Positions 55,719 to 64,000 of a DNA stretch of 64,000 nucleotides are shown here, piece after piece (the first letter of the stretch is position 1; every line of letters begins with the position of its first letter). Location: NCBI GenBank assembly GCA_903813345.2, contig CAIIXF020000011.1, positions 8,330,659 to 8,394,658 on the forward strand, given 5' to 3'. The notes under the pieces are model-generated. The model was given only the letters and a program-made list of their open reading frames with translations, made no database searches and was not told the origin of the DNA. The DNA is from Owenia fusiformis (Eukaryota > Annelida > Polychaeta > Sabellida > Oweniidae). The position numbers and the translations under genes are program-made.

Positions 55719-55918
55719 CTCTGGGCATTAACTGTGGTAATACTAATAACCTAATTTCTGCGGGCAATATTAAACAAATACTGGATGATCAGGAGCTTGA
55801 TATGGCAGAATACCTATTCGAGAAAAAAATATTGGGCGAGGCGGCATTTATTAATTTCAATATAGAGCGTTTGGGTTCTAGCATTGCCTCATGGGATAGT
55901 CTATTTTCTACTAAATAA
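55719..55918 (+). CDS. Possible terminal exon of an unknown gene
   Basis: After a good acceptor (TTTTTGCTATTTCAG, AG at 55717-55718) an open frame of 66 codons runs to TAA: LGINCGNTNNLISAGNIKQI and onward, with acidic and helical-looking composition (DDQELDMAEYLFEKK). The frame also extends upstream of the acceptor to a TTG or to an ATG at 55679. I do not recognise a family. It could be a host exon or chance; no second exon was identified. Confidence 0.3.
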
Positions 55919-56082
55919 AATAATCTATTACTAAAGTTATGTGCTTGCAGAGATAGCCTGTATTGCAAAAATCATATATCCTTTCACCCCACATCATATC
56001 ATATGCTTTATTGATGTTAAAATCTAATTTTATAAATAGCGGGAATAAATTCTTAATTCATCTTAGATTATAATTTAAATGC

Positions 56083-58470
56083 AAAAGCCGATTCATAAGT
56101 AGATAATTCGTTGTAGACTTCAAAAGTGTCAATATCTAATATTTTTCATTATTATGGACCTCTGTTAAACCCCTCAATGATAAGTAAACGATAATGTTGA
56201 CAGGTCCTCAACGGAAGAAAATGTATGTAGGAATATATGTTTTATCAAATAAACATATCATTTAACAATTTGCGGATCAACGAAAAACAAGATGATGTTA
56301 AAATAAAGTGAAACTAAATGGAACCATTATTTTTTATCATTTTGAATGCAAAATATAGTCAGACAGACGATCTTAGTTTCAATTAAACAGCTAAAATCAA
56401 TATGTCATACTAATAAACTTTCCAAAAGCCGATAAATGAGTAGATAATCTGTTGTAAACCTCAAAAATATCAAAATCTAATATTTTTGTTGACCCCTGTT
56501 AAACCCCTCAATAATAAGGAGATGGTAATGTTGACAGGTCCTCAACAGGTGAAAATGTATATAGGAATATATGTTTTATCATTTAAACATCAAAACAATT
56601 GGCGGATCAACAAAAAACAAGATGATGTTAAAAGAAAATGAACTGTAAATGGAATCATTGTTTTTAATCATTTTGAATGCACAATATTATCAGACAGACG
56701 ATTTTATTTTCAATTAAACAGATAAGATCAATACGTCATACTAATTAGAAAATGGCAACTTCACGGAGTAGCAAATCCCAACGAACACCATATAAATCAT
56801 CAATCTGTACAGTCACAATGTAATATTTACCATCTACTCTTTCCTTCAATAAATATTTTAGATCATTGTAACCATACTTTAAAGATGACTCTAAGTAATG
56901 GCGAATTTCTGCTCTAGTCGGATATTTTGAATTTTCAGAGGCATAAATCCGAAAAACACTGCCATAATTGTGATCTACTCTGAAATTCCTTCAATTTGAG
57001 TATAATATAGCCATACTTTTAAGAAATATAATAATTGCAAAATCCCGCATTAGACAGCCATTTTGAATTTTTTGAGGCCCGAATCAGAAAAACGCTACAA
57101 TATTTGCAATCTACTCTAAATTGCCTTTCATTTGAGTATAATAAAACTACACTTCAAAAACATCTCAAAATTAATGCAAATTTGTGTTTTCCCAACCCCC
57201 CCCCCCCCATTTACGGCCCCTGGGGGTCAGGGTGAAATATCCAGGATATATGTGAAATAGATAGCTATTGTTAATATACTACCAATATTTCAAATAATAA
57301 TGTTTCTTATTTTGGTTTAAAATGAAAAACATAAGATTTTTGCGTAAAATTCCTGCCATTTTTAAACTGGCGGCCATCTTGAATTTTTTTTGCGTATTAC
57401 TATTCACCAATATACATCTTTCCACCAAATATGAAGAAAATCTGTCTACTAGTATTCAGGTTATCTTCCAGACAGATGGACGGATGGACTGACTGACTGA
57501 CTGACGGACGGAGGGAGGGCTTCACTCTATCCCTACTGAACTTCGTTCGATGGGATAATAAACTTTCCAAAAGCCGATTAATGAGTAGATAATCTGTTGT
57601 AAACTTCAAAAATATCAAAATCTAATATTTTTGTTGACCCCTGTTACACCCCTCAATAATAAGTAAACGGTAATGTTGACAGGTCCTCAACAGGTGAAAA
57701 TGTATGTAGTAATATATGTTTTATCAATTAAACATATCAAAACAATTGGCGGATCAACAAAAACAAGATGATGTTAAAAGAAAGTGAACTAAATGGAACC
57801 ATTATTTTTAATCATTTTGAATGTAAAATATAATCAGACAAACAATCTTATTTTCAATTAAACAGAAAAAATCAATAGGTCATGCTAATAAGCTTCCCAA
57901 AACCGATTCATAAGTAGAAAATCCGTTGTAAACTTCAAGAATATCAAAATCTAATATTTTTTAATTTTTGTGGACCCCTGTCAAACCCCTCAATAATAAG
58001 TAAATGGTAATGTTGACAAGTGCTCAACATGTGAAAACGTATGTAGGAATATATGTTTTATCATTTAAGGATATCAAAACAATTGGCGGATCAACAAAAA
58101 ACAAGATGATGTTAAAAGAAAGTGAACTTAATGGAACAATTATTTTTAATCATTTTGAATGCAAAATATCATCAGACAGACGATCTTATTTTCAATTAAA
58201 CAGATAAAATCATGCTAGATAAAAGCATGTCATGCTAATAACCTTCCCAAAATCTGATTCATAAGTAGATAATCCGTTGTAAACTTCAAAAATATCAAAA
58301 TCTAATATTTTTTAATTTTTGTGGACCCCTGTTAAACACCTCAATAATAAGTAAATGGTAATGTTGACAAGTGCTCAACAAGTGAAAACGTATGCAGGAA
58401 TATATGTTTCATCATTTGAACTCATCAAAACAATTGCAGGATGAACAGGAGGAAACAGCTTAATTAAGGC
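56083..58470 (+). repeat. ~340-bp tandem repeat, about five units, split by an insertion
   Basis: AAA(A/G)CCGATTCATAAGTAGATAA-type starts occur at about 56083, 56425, 57565, 57897 and 58248. Each is followed by AATATCTAATATTTTT, GGACCCCTGTTAAACCCCTC, AATGTTGACAGGTCCTCAAC and AACAAGATGATGTTAAAA. Unit length is 332-351 bp. The second unit is broken by the insertion at 56752-57557, after which it resumes at AAACTTTCCAAAAGCCG. Confidence 0.8.
56752..57557 (+). mobile_element. Element family delta relative inserted in the tandem array
   Basis: Head GGCAACTTCACGGAGTAGCA with AATCCCAACGAAC and tail CTGACGGACGGAGGGAGGGC with CTTCGTTCGATGGGATAAT correspond to the ends of 33279-34142. It contains repeated ATTTTGAATTTT(T/C)(A/T)GAGGC and CTACTCT(G/A)AAATT phrases at 56927-57130. 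The junctions share AAT. A C-run stands at 57197-57209. A loose head-like motif at 32856 suggests another remnant there. Confidence 0.6.
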
Positions 58471-59368
58471 TTATCTGAAAAATTCCTTTATCCCTATAAT
58501 AATTGATATAGGGCAGGGGCGAAGCCAGCTTTCATTCAGGATGGGGGGGGGGGGTGCGATCGCCAAAAACTTTTCGGTTTTCAGTCACGGGGTTGCGATT
58601 GCCATGAAAATAAGATTTATTTTGAATTTACAAAAAAATCTTCAAAATTGAGCTTTTTCTTTCTCGTGGTTTTATTTTTATTGCACCCCCTCGTTTCGCC
58701 TATGGACGCAATAGGATAGTTTCTAAATAGCAGAAAAATCAAGGAAATCTCGTGCTGCCATCTTTTATTCAGCTTTTAACTCTGGCTAGAGCTCCATTCA
58801 CTTACATGCTAAAATCTTGGAAAAGTGGCTTAATTTCATGATTTATCAAAGTGTGTTTGTTGAATCTGTATAAAACTTGAATGATATACCACATGATGAC
58901 CCTGTTTATGAACATGTTGTGATTAAACATGCTAATGTTGATTGACATACAAATAATCCACGGTTTTAAAGAATTTTAGCATTGCATCTATGGACATTTG
59001 GCCCAACTTTTTTTAAATTGTCATAGAAAATTATTCAAATTACATAACTGTGTAAATCAAAGCTATTTTAGGAGAAAACATTCCACTGAATTCAAATATA
59101 CAATTTAAAAGAAGGTAATGTAAGTCATTAGAGGTCTAATATGCAAGTCTCTTAAAATCTCACGAAAAACGAGATTTAGCGAGATTTCAAAAGCTATATG
59201 GAAACTATACTATTAGCATATTCATTTAAGTTGCCTCTCCCCGTAGATACGCGGAGTTCCTAGACCATCCTACGTCTAGAAATTGCAAGAAATTCCACAT
59301 TTGATGCAGTGATCATACTTGCGAATCATATCGAAATTAATCTTTTTAAGCAAACAAGAATTAAATTA
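58471..59368. other. No gene; small G-run repeat
   Basis: CAGGGGCGAAGCCAGC at 58513 and, in complement, CATAGGCGAAACGAGG near 58700 may be worn ends of a ~190-bp MITE with a G-run. The rest is unassigned. Confidence 0.35.
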
Positions 59369-60011
59369 CAGGGTGTCCCGAAAGTGTTGGCCCCCCCCCT
59401 AGGCAGACATATTCCATTGTCCTCATAGTATGTGTCATATATCATTTTAAAGCTTATCCAAAGTTACATTGATTCGCAAAGTATCATGGTTTAACTCCCA
59501 AATGGGAAAAAGTTACAGTCATTTTAAAAGTTAGTGTTTTATCAAAATAAAGTTCAATTTTACACCACATTACGTGTCAATGAGTCCCCCCTTGGACATG
59601 TTAACAGCCTCGATTATTTTCAAATATGACCTTAAAAGCCCTTCAAATAGGGGTGTGGAATTTTATAACCCTCTTAAAACCTGTTAAGGGACTTTAGAAG
59701 AGTTTCCTTTGAGCTTCTACCCTCACCGTTCTCTTTTTCCAACTCATTATCCATCCGAAACGAAAAGAATTGCTGCTGTTAAGATGGCCCAGGACACATT
59801 GACTAGTGATTTGGTGTAGAATTGAACTTAGTTTTGACCAAACACTAAATTTTGAAATGCCTGTATTTTTTCACATTTGAGAGTTGAACCATGATACTTG
59901 GCAAATCAATGTAACTTTGGATAAGCTTTAAAATTATATATGACACATACTATGAGGACACTGGAATATGTCTGCCTAGGGGGGGGGGGGGCATACTTTC
60001 GGGACACCCTG
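59369..60011. mobile_element. 643-bp long-TIR element (CAGGGTGTCCCGAAAGT ends)
   Basis: The first ~200 bases (CAGGGTGTCCCGAAAGTGTT, AGGCAGACATATTCCA, AAAGCTTATCCAAAGTTACA) are mirrored at the right, ending ACTTTCGGGACACCCTG. Arm identity is high apart from a C/G-run length difference. The ~240-bp centre is unpaired and non-coding. The flanks (AAATTA, AACAGT) give no clear target duplication, so superfamily is open. Confidence 0.8.
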
Positions 60012-60580
60012 AACAGTGTACGTTACGCTAAAAACAAAAACTCATTCGCACAATTACAGAACGATGATTCAAAACAGTTTTTTGAAACCCTTTTTTAAAG
60101 AGTACTTCTCTCCTATAGTGCAGGAAATAATTGTTTGGACGGTGGTCAATATTACATACACCCCCCCCCCTCCATAAAATTAGTAACAGGATCCCTTTTT
60201 CGGCCACCTATCTAATCAAAGTCTGATTATGATTGGCGATTTAGATAAATTCGTCAAATGTCACAAATAACTGAACTACTAGATCTAGCATTGCAATTGA
60301 GGAAAGAATTAGATTTAAATATTGATATGCTTCGAAATGAAAACACACGATTGCCAATCTAATGGAAGGGGTACGTAATGAAAACGCGATATTGTGTTTT
60401 CCGTCCATCGTCCATCGCTCGAAAAGAAAATCGCATTGTCCTGACCAATCCATCTCACAAAAATCGAATTCACCTCAAAACTCGCTAACAAAAATTTAAT
60501 TCGTCTCCCATTTTAAAGTCAAGAGATTTTGAAACGAAAGGAGTATGAAGCTCTGTTTGAGCCTATTAAACGAGAAAGAG
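60012..60580. other. No recognisable gene
   Basis: AT-rich; a 70-codon minus-strand ORF has no domain features. Confidence 0.35.
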
Positions 60581-60775
60581 TCGAAGGCAAATATACAAAT
60601 CCGGCTTTCAAAGCCGGTTTTTAAAGCCGGTTTCTACAGTACATCAGAAGCCGGCTTCTGGCGTCACCAAGAAGCCGGCTTTTAAAAACCGGCTTCGAAT
60701 GACTTACAGAAGCCAGCTTCTGCAGTTACCAAGGAGCCAGTTTTAAAAGCCAGATTCTCTCTCATTTTGTTGTGC

Positions 60776-61560
60776 ATTGCATCTTATTCTCGGCGTATAA
60801 TTAGCATGGAAATGAGAAAAAAATGAAAATAAGTAAAATTGTAACATATTGCAAGATTTTTTGCAAAAAGTAATTTCAAACCAAAACTATGGGGGAAATT
60901 TAATTCTAAGTAAAAATATCGATGAATTAAATCATGTTCGTTAAATAAGAGTAGATTATGCATTGCATTTCTGTTTGATAAAAACGCATCGCTCATTTTA
61001 CAAAACTGGCTCCAACTTGGAGCCAGTTTGCAAATCAGCTCACTCCATCTTACACAAGCTATGTAGGGGCAATCTAGCAACTGGGAATCACGGGATACTG
61101 TTTCATGATAATTGTTATGTGCACTATGCATCTTGTTCTCGTATAATTTGCATGAAAATGAGAAAAAACTGAAAAATACGTAAAATTGTAACTTATTTCA
61201 AGATTTTTTGCAAAAAGTCATTTCAAGCCAAAACTATGAGAGAAAATTCATTTCTAAGTAAAAATATCAATGAATTAGATCCCGTTCACTAAATCAGAAC
61301 AGATTATGCATTGCATTTCCGTTTAATAAAAACGCACCGCTCATTTTTCAAAACTGGCTCCAACTTGGAGCCAGTTTACAAATCAGCTCGCTCCATCTTA
61401 TACAAGCTATGTAGGGACAATCTAGCAACTGGGAATCACGGTATACTGTCTCACGATTATTTTTATGTGAATTATGCATCTTATTCTCGTATAATTGGCC
61501 TGAAAATGAGAAAAAAACTGAAAAATACGTTAAATTGTAACTTATTTCAAGACGCACTGC
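60776..61560 (+). repeat. 348-bp tandem repeat
   Basis: TATGCATTGCATTTC starts units at 60957 and 61305. The preceding unit start (GTGCATTGCATCTTATTCTC near 60772) and a partial end near 61560 complete the array. Each unit contains ACTGGCTCCAACTTGGAGCC, a perfect 15-base palindrome arm set, and TGAGAAAAAA(C/T)TGAAAA. Confidence 0.75.
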
Positions 61561-61877
61561 TCATTTTTCAAACAATATAAACTATATTCAAAAGCCATCT
61601 TCTGCAGTACGTCAGTAAGTAAGAAGCCAGTTTTAAAAGCCGGCTTCTTGGTGACTCCAGAAGCCGGCTTCTGTTGTCCTTCAGAAGCCGGTTTTTAAAA
61701 GCCGGCTTCTTGTTGACTGTAGAAGTCGGCTTCTGTAGTACGTAAGAAGTCAGTTTGTAAAAGCCGGCTTCTTGGTGACTCCAGAAGCCGGCTTCTGTTG
61801 TCCCTCAGAAGCCGGCTTTTAAAAGCCGGCTTCTTGGTGACTCCAGAAGCCGGCTTCTGTAGTTATGACGTGCAAGG

Positions 61878-62758
61878 ACCTGGGGACAATTCGGGAAATG
61901 CGGGTTGATCTCAGCATTGAGCGTTAATCTCTGCCTCATTTAAAAAGCTAACTATGTGTTTTATATACCTTTTTGAAGTATTTTTTATTTGCATTTCAGT
62001 GAAATTATTTTTCCTTCAAAATTTTGATGGGATCCTACATATTTTTAAAGTTAAATATACCCCGACATCGTCAAATACGCTGTAAGACGTAACACTTTGC
62101 GCTTACGGGGCTCGTTGAAATTGGGATAACTTTTGAAATAATGATCAAAATCGCACTAAAATTTCACATTTTATTCAATCGAACATGTGCATTTATGACG
62201 TCACAATTGCTTGACGGCTACAGTTCAAATTATCTTAAAACGAACGCTTTTAAAAATCTAAAAATTGTGTAAGGTTTTGAAAGCGAATGGGACGAGCAAT
62301 AAGTTTACCTTTATTTAACCTTCTAATTTAGGTCTGATTTGAAAGAAAAATTAACTGCACAATATTGCCATGGCGAAATTTACAAAACAATAACCAGTTT
62401 GTCTATTTTGCAAATAATATTAAAATAAGAGCTGGTTTTCGAGACTTGAAAAAATGTGACGCATCGATTTTGTACCACAAATTCCATACATATCAATATT
62501 TACTAACGCCCCAAATGGATTTCTTGACCGTTTTTCAAAATTCAAAAACAGTTTAGAAATATTGTCCTCGAGATCTTGCTACCCTGTGAATTTTGTAAAG
62601 ATTAGATAACGATAAAGTATTTTATTTTTAGGTTGAGTAAACTTGTACAAAATGTGACGCTTGTCGTTTTTGACGTTTTAAGGCTGTTTGCGCCCTATAC
62701 TGCTCATTGTTTTGTTTTGGTTTTTTGACGCCATAATGTTACGCTAATTGTCCCCAGT
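61878..62758. mobile_element. Possible nested element with CTGGGGACAATT ends
   Basis: CTGGGGACAATT at about 61880 is mirrored by AATTGTCCCCAG ending near 62758. Outside stand CGTGCAA (61871) and CGTGCGA (62762), a possible 7-bp duplication with one change. The interior is AT-rich without a recognisable gene. It splits the palindrome cluster, which resumes at 62778. Confidence 0.5.
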
Positions 62759-62816
62759 TTCGTGCGACGTGTAAGTACGTAAGAAGCCAGTTTGTAAAAG
62801 CGGTATTTGCCTTCGA

Positions 62817-63249
62817 GTACTTCTGTATTAAACACAGGCGAATAGTTATTTCATCATCATGCTCTGACACAGTTAAAGTCATAGACATCTGAGCAACAAG
62901 CGATTTTGTTTGGTCGCTGTTATATTGTTTTGTTGATTTCTTTGATGCTGGTGTGTTTATATTATTCATATTTCAAAATGTCAATTGTTAAGTCATTCGG
63001 ATATTTTGTAGACTTATGGTCTTGTTTCATCATACAAAGTTTAGATATGGACTTCGAACTTCAGATTTCATTGAAGAGAGTTAGGAATATCATGATAGGA
63101 ATAGAATATGGCCTATGGTTTTATACCCTCTCACAACGTGATATTAACCTCTGGCCCTCTGAGCCCTCGAGAAATATATCGTGTCCCTTTGGAAGGGTTG
63201 GTGCACGTCATCCCCCCCCGGCCAAAAAGTCTAGATCTTTCAAAAGCGT
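62817..63249. other. No recognisable gene; approach to the satellite
   Basis: Short overlapping ORFs (up to 160 codons from 62906) extend across the satellite boundary and show no domain features, so I leave them uncalled. A C-run stands at 63211-63218. Confidence 0.35.
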
Positions 63250-64000
63250 GCAACTTCTTAGTCCATGGTATGAAATCTCTAGGACGTCTAATAAAGGAGC
63301 TATACATAAACGTTTTACAATATATCAAACTAGTCGCTGCTACCAGTGCGATGTACAGCTGGTCCGACAATTGACATTCCGTACTTAGCCCAAAGTAAGT
63401 CAGACTTGTATGACAAATTAGATACTCAATATCTCATGAATATTATTACCAATCAACAAGTTCTCGGTAGGGGAAATGTCAAAATGTATCCTGGAACATC
63501 TCACTTAATAATAAATATCATGCTGTCACCACCGTTACGTACGTCTGGTCCGAAAATTGACATTTCCTCCAGAGCACAAACTGCATCATAGATTTAAGAC
63601 GAAGTATATATAAAATATATCACGAACGGGAACATCATTCATTAAATCCATTCAAGAGCATGCTCCAAAATATATACTTAAACGTCTCAAAAAATTGCAA
63701 AGGACTGGCATGTACCAGTGTGACGTACGACTGGTCGGAAAATTGACATTTCGTCAAAGGCGCAAATTGCATAAGCGATTTAAGACGAATTGGATATTAT
63801 ATATCCCCCTAACAGAGAAGTCAATCGATACATCCCTCCTTTGACAAACGTAAAAATATATACATAAACGTCTCACAATATATCAAACTAGTCACTGCTA
63901 CCAGTGCGATGTACAGCTGGTCCGAAAATTGACATTCCGTACATAGCCCAAAGTAAATCAGACTTGTATGATAAATTAGATACTTAATATCTCATGAATA
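63250..64000 (+). repeat. 186-bp satellite with 558-bp higher-order unit, edge of array
   Basis: CTGGTC(C/G)GA(C/A)AATTGACATT occurs at 63359, 63545, 63731 and 63917, exact 186-bp steps. Adjacent monomers are only moderately alike. Sequence from 63303 matches that from 63861 almost base for base (TACATAAACGT, CAATATATCAAACTAGTC, GTGCGATGTACAGCTGG), so the true period is three monomers, 558 bp. The array runs off the window end. ORFs here are by-products. Confidence 0.87.

Larger units (their letters stand above)
60581..62816. mobile_element. Foldback-like element built of AAGCCGGCTT palindromes
   Basis: TCGAAGGCAAATA at 60581-60593 and its exact complement at 62804-62816 are the outermost inverted words. 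Just inside each end are clusters of self-complementary modules: AGAAGCCGGCTTCT, AAGCCGGCTTTTAAAAGCCG and linkers TTGGTGACTCC/AGTCACCAAG (60599-60760, 61595-61862, 62778-62802). Between them are two and a half 348-bp tandem units (60776-61560) with GGCTCCAACTTGGAGCC hairpins. A second element (61878-62758) is nested in the right cluster. No transposase. Termini lack a confirmed target duplication. Confidence 0.6.

Noticed and set aside
60599-61862. CRISPR-like or integron-like array of palindromes
   Set aside because: Linkers are complementary to each other and not unique; no cas genes; animal genomic context.
62906-63591. 160-codon and overlapping ORFs at the window end
   Set aside because: They run into the 186-bp satellite, and the frames differ between monomers.

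Overview
The window looks like repeat-dominated nuclear DNA of an invertebrate animal, most likely marine (an echinoderm, hemichordate, amphioxus or mollusc would fit; I cannot choose between them). The evidence is AT-rich DNA, GT-AG introns, APE-type non-LTR retrotransposons including one whose ORF2 carries a 2A-like peptide, a spliced hAT transposase, many MITEs, minisatellites and tRNA-like SINE heads. There is no bacterial-style gene packing. No complete conventional host gene is visible. The only host-like coding pieces are a trypsin-family terminal exon (51231-51423, minus), a possible three-exon minus-strand gene with frame damage (32083-36024) and a possible terminal exon (55719-55918).

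Layout. 124-8270: a 5'-truncated non-LTR retrotransposon (CR1/L2/Jockey-like group) flanked by an 11-bp target duplication and ending in poly(A). Its ORF2 has a hydrophobic leader, a 2A-like motif, an AP-endonuclease and a reverse transcriptase. It carries one in-frame stop and a 1.6-kb nested insertion. 8282-20485: MITEs, diverged tandem repeats and a 1-kb foldback element. 20491-24205: a second non-LTR element of another lineage with an uninterrupted 1150-codon ORF. 24780-29190: a composite minisatellite-bearing element with several nested insertions. 30060-31430: MITE copies and a 116-bp palindrome. 32083-37640: scattered minus-strand exons, regularly spaced palindromes and a SINE.

37761-41099: a complete, apparently intact hAT transposon with an exact 8-bp target duplication and a four-exon transposase on the minus strand. 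42405-49178: further terminal-inverted-repeat elements, including nested foldbacks and a Foldback/MULE-like element whose inverted ends are arrays of a ~15-bp repeat with a 9-bp target duplication. 51231-54005: the protease exon beside a decayed relative of the 20.6-kb element. 56083-58470: ~340-bp tandem repeats interrupted by an insertion. 59369-62816: two inverted-repeat elements, the second built from clusters of short self-complementary modules. 63250-64000: the edge of a 186-bp satellite with a three-monomer (558-bp) higher-order period, running off the window.

The coding capacity is therefore almost wholly transposon-derived. The two best functional units are the hAT element (transposase, termini and target duplication all intact) and the 2A-containing retrotransposon, whose design implies that a membrane-embedded leader is separated from the endonuclease/reverse transcriptase during translation. 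Termini and target duplications were found by eye; family names are given only where motifs support them.
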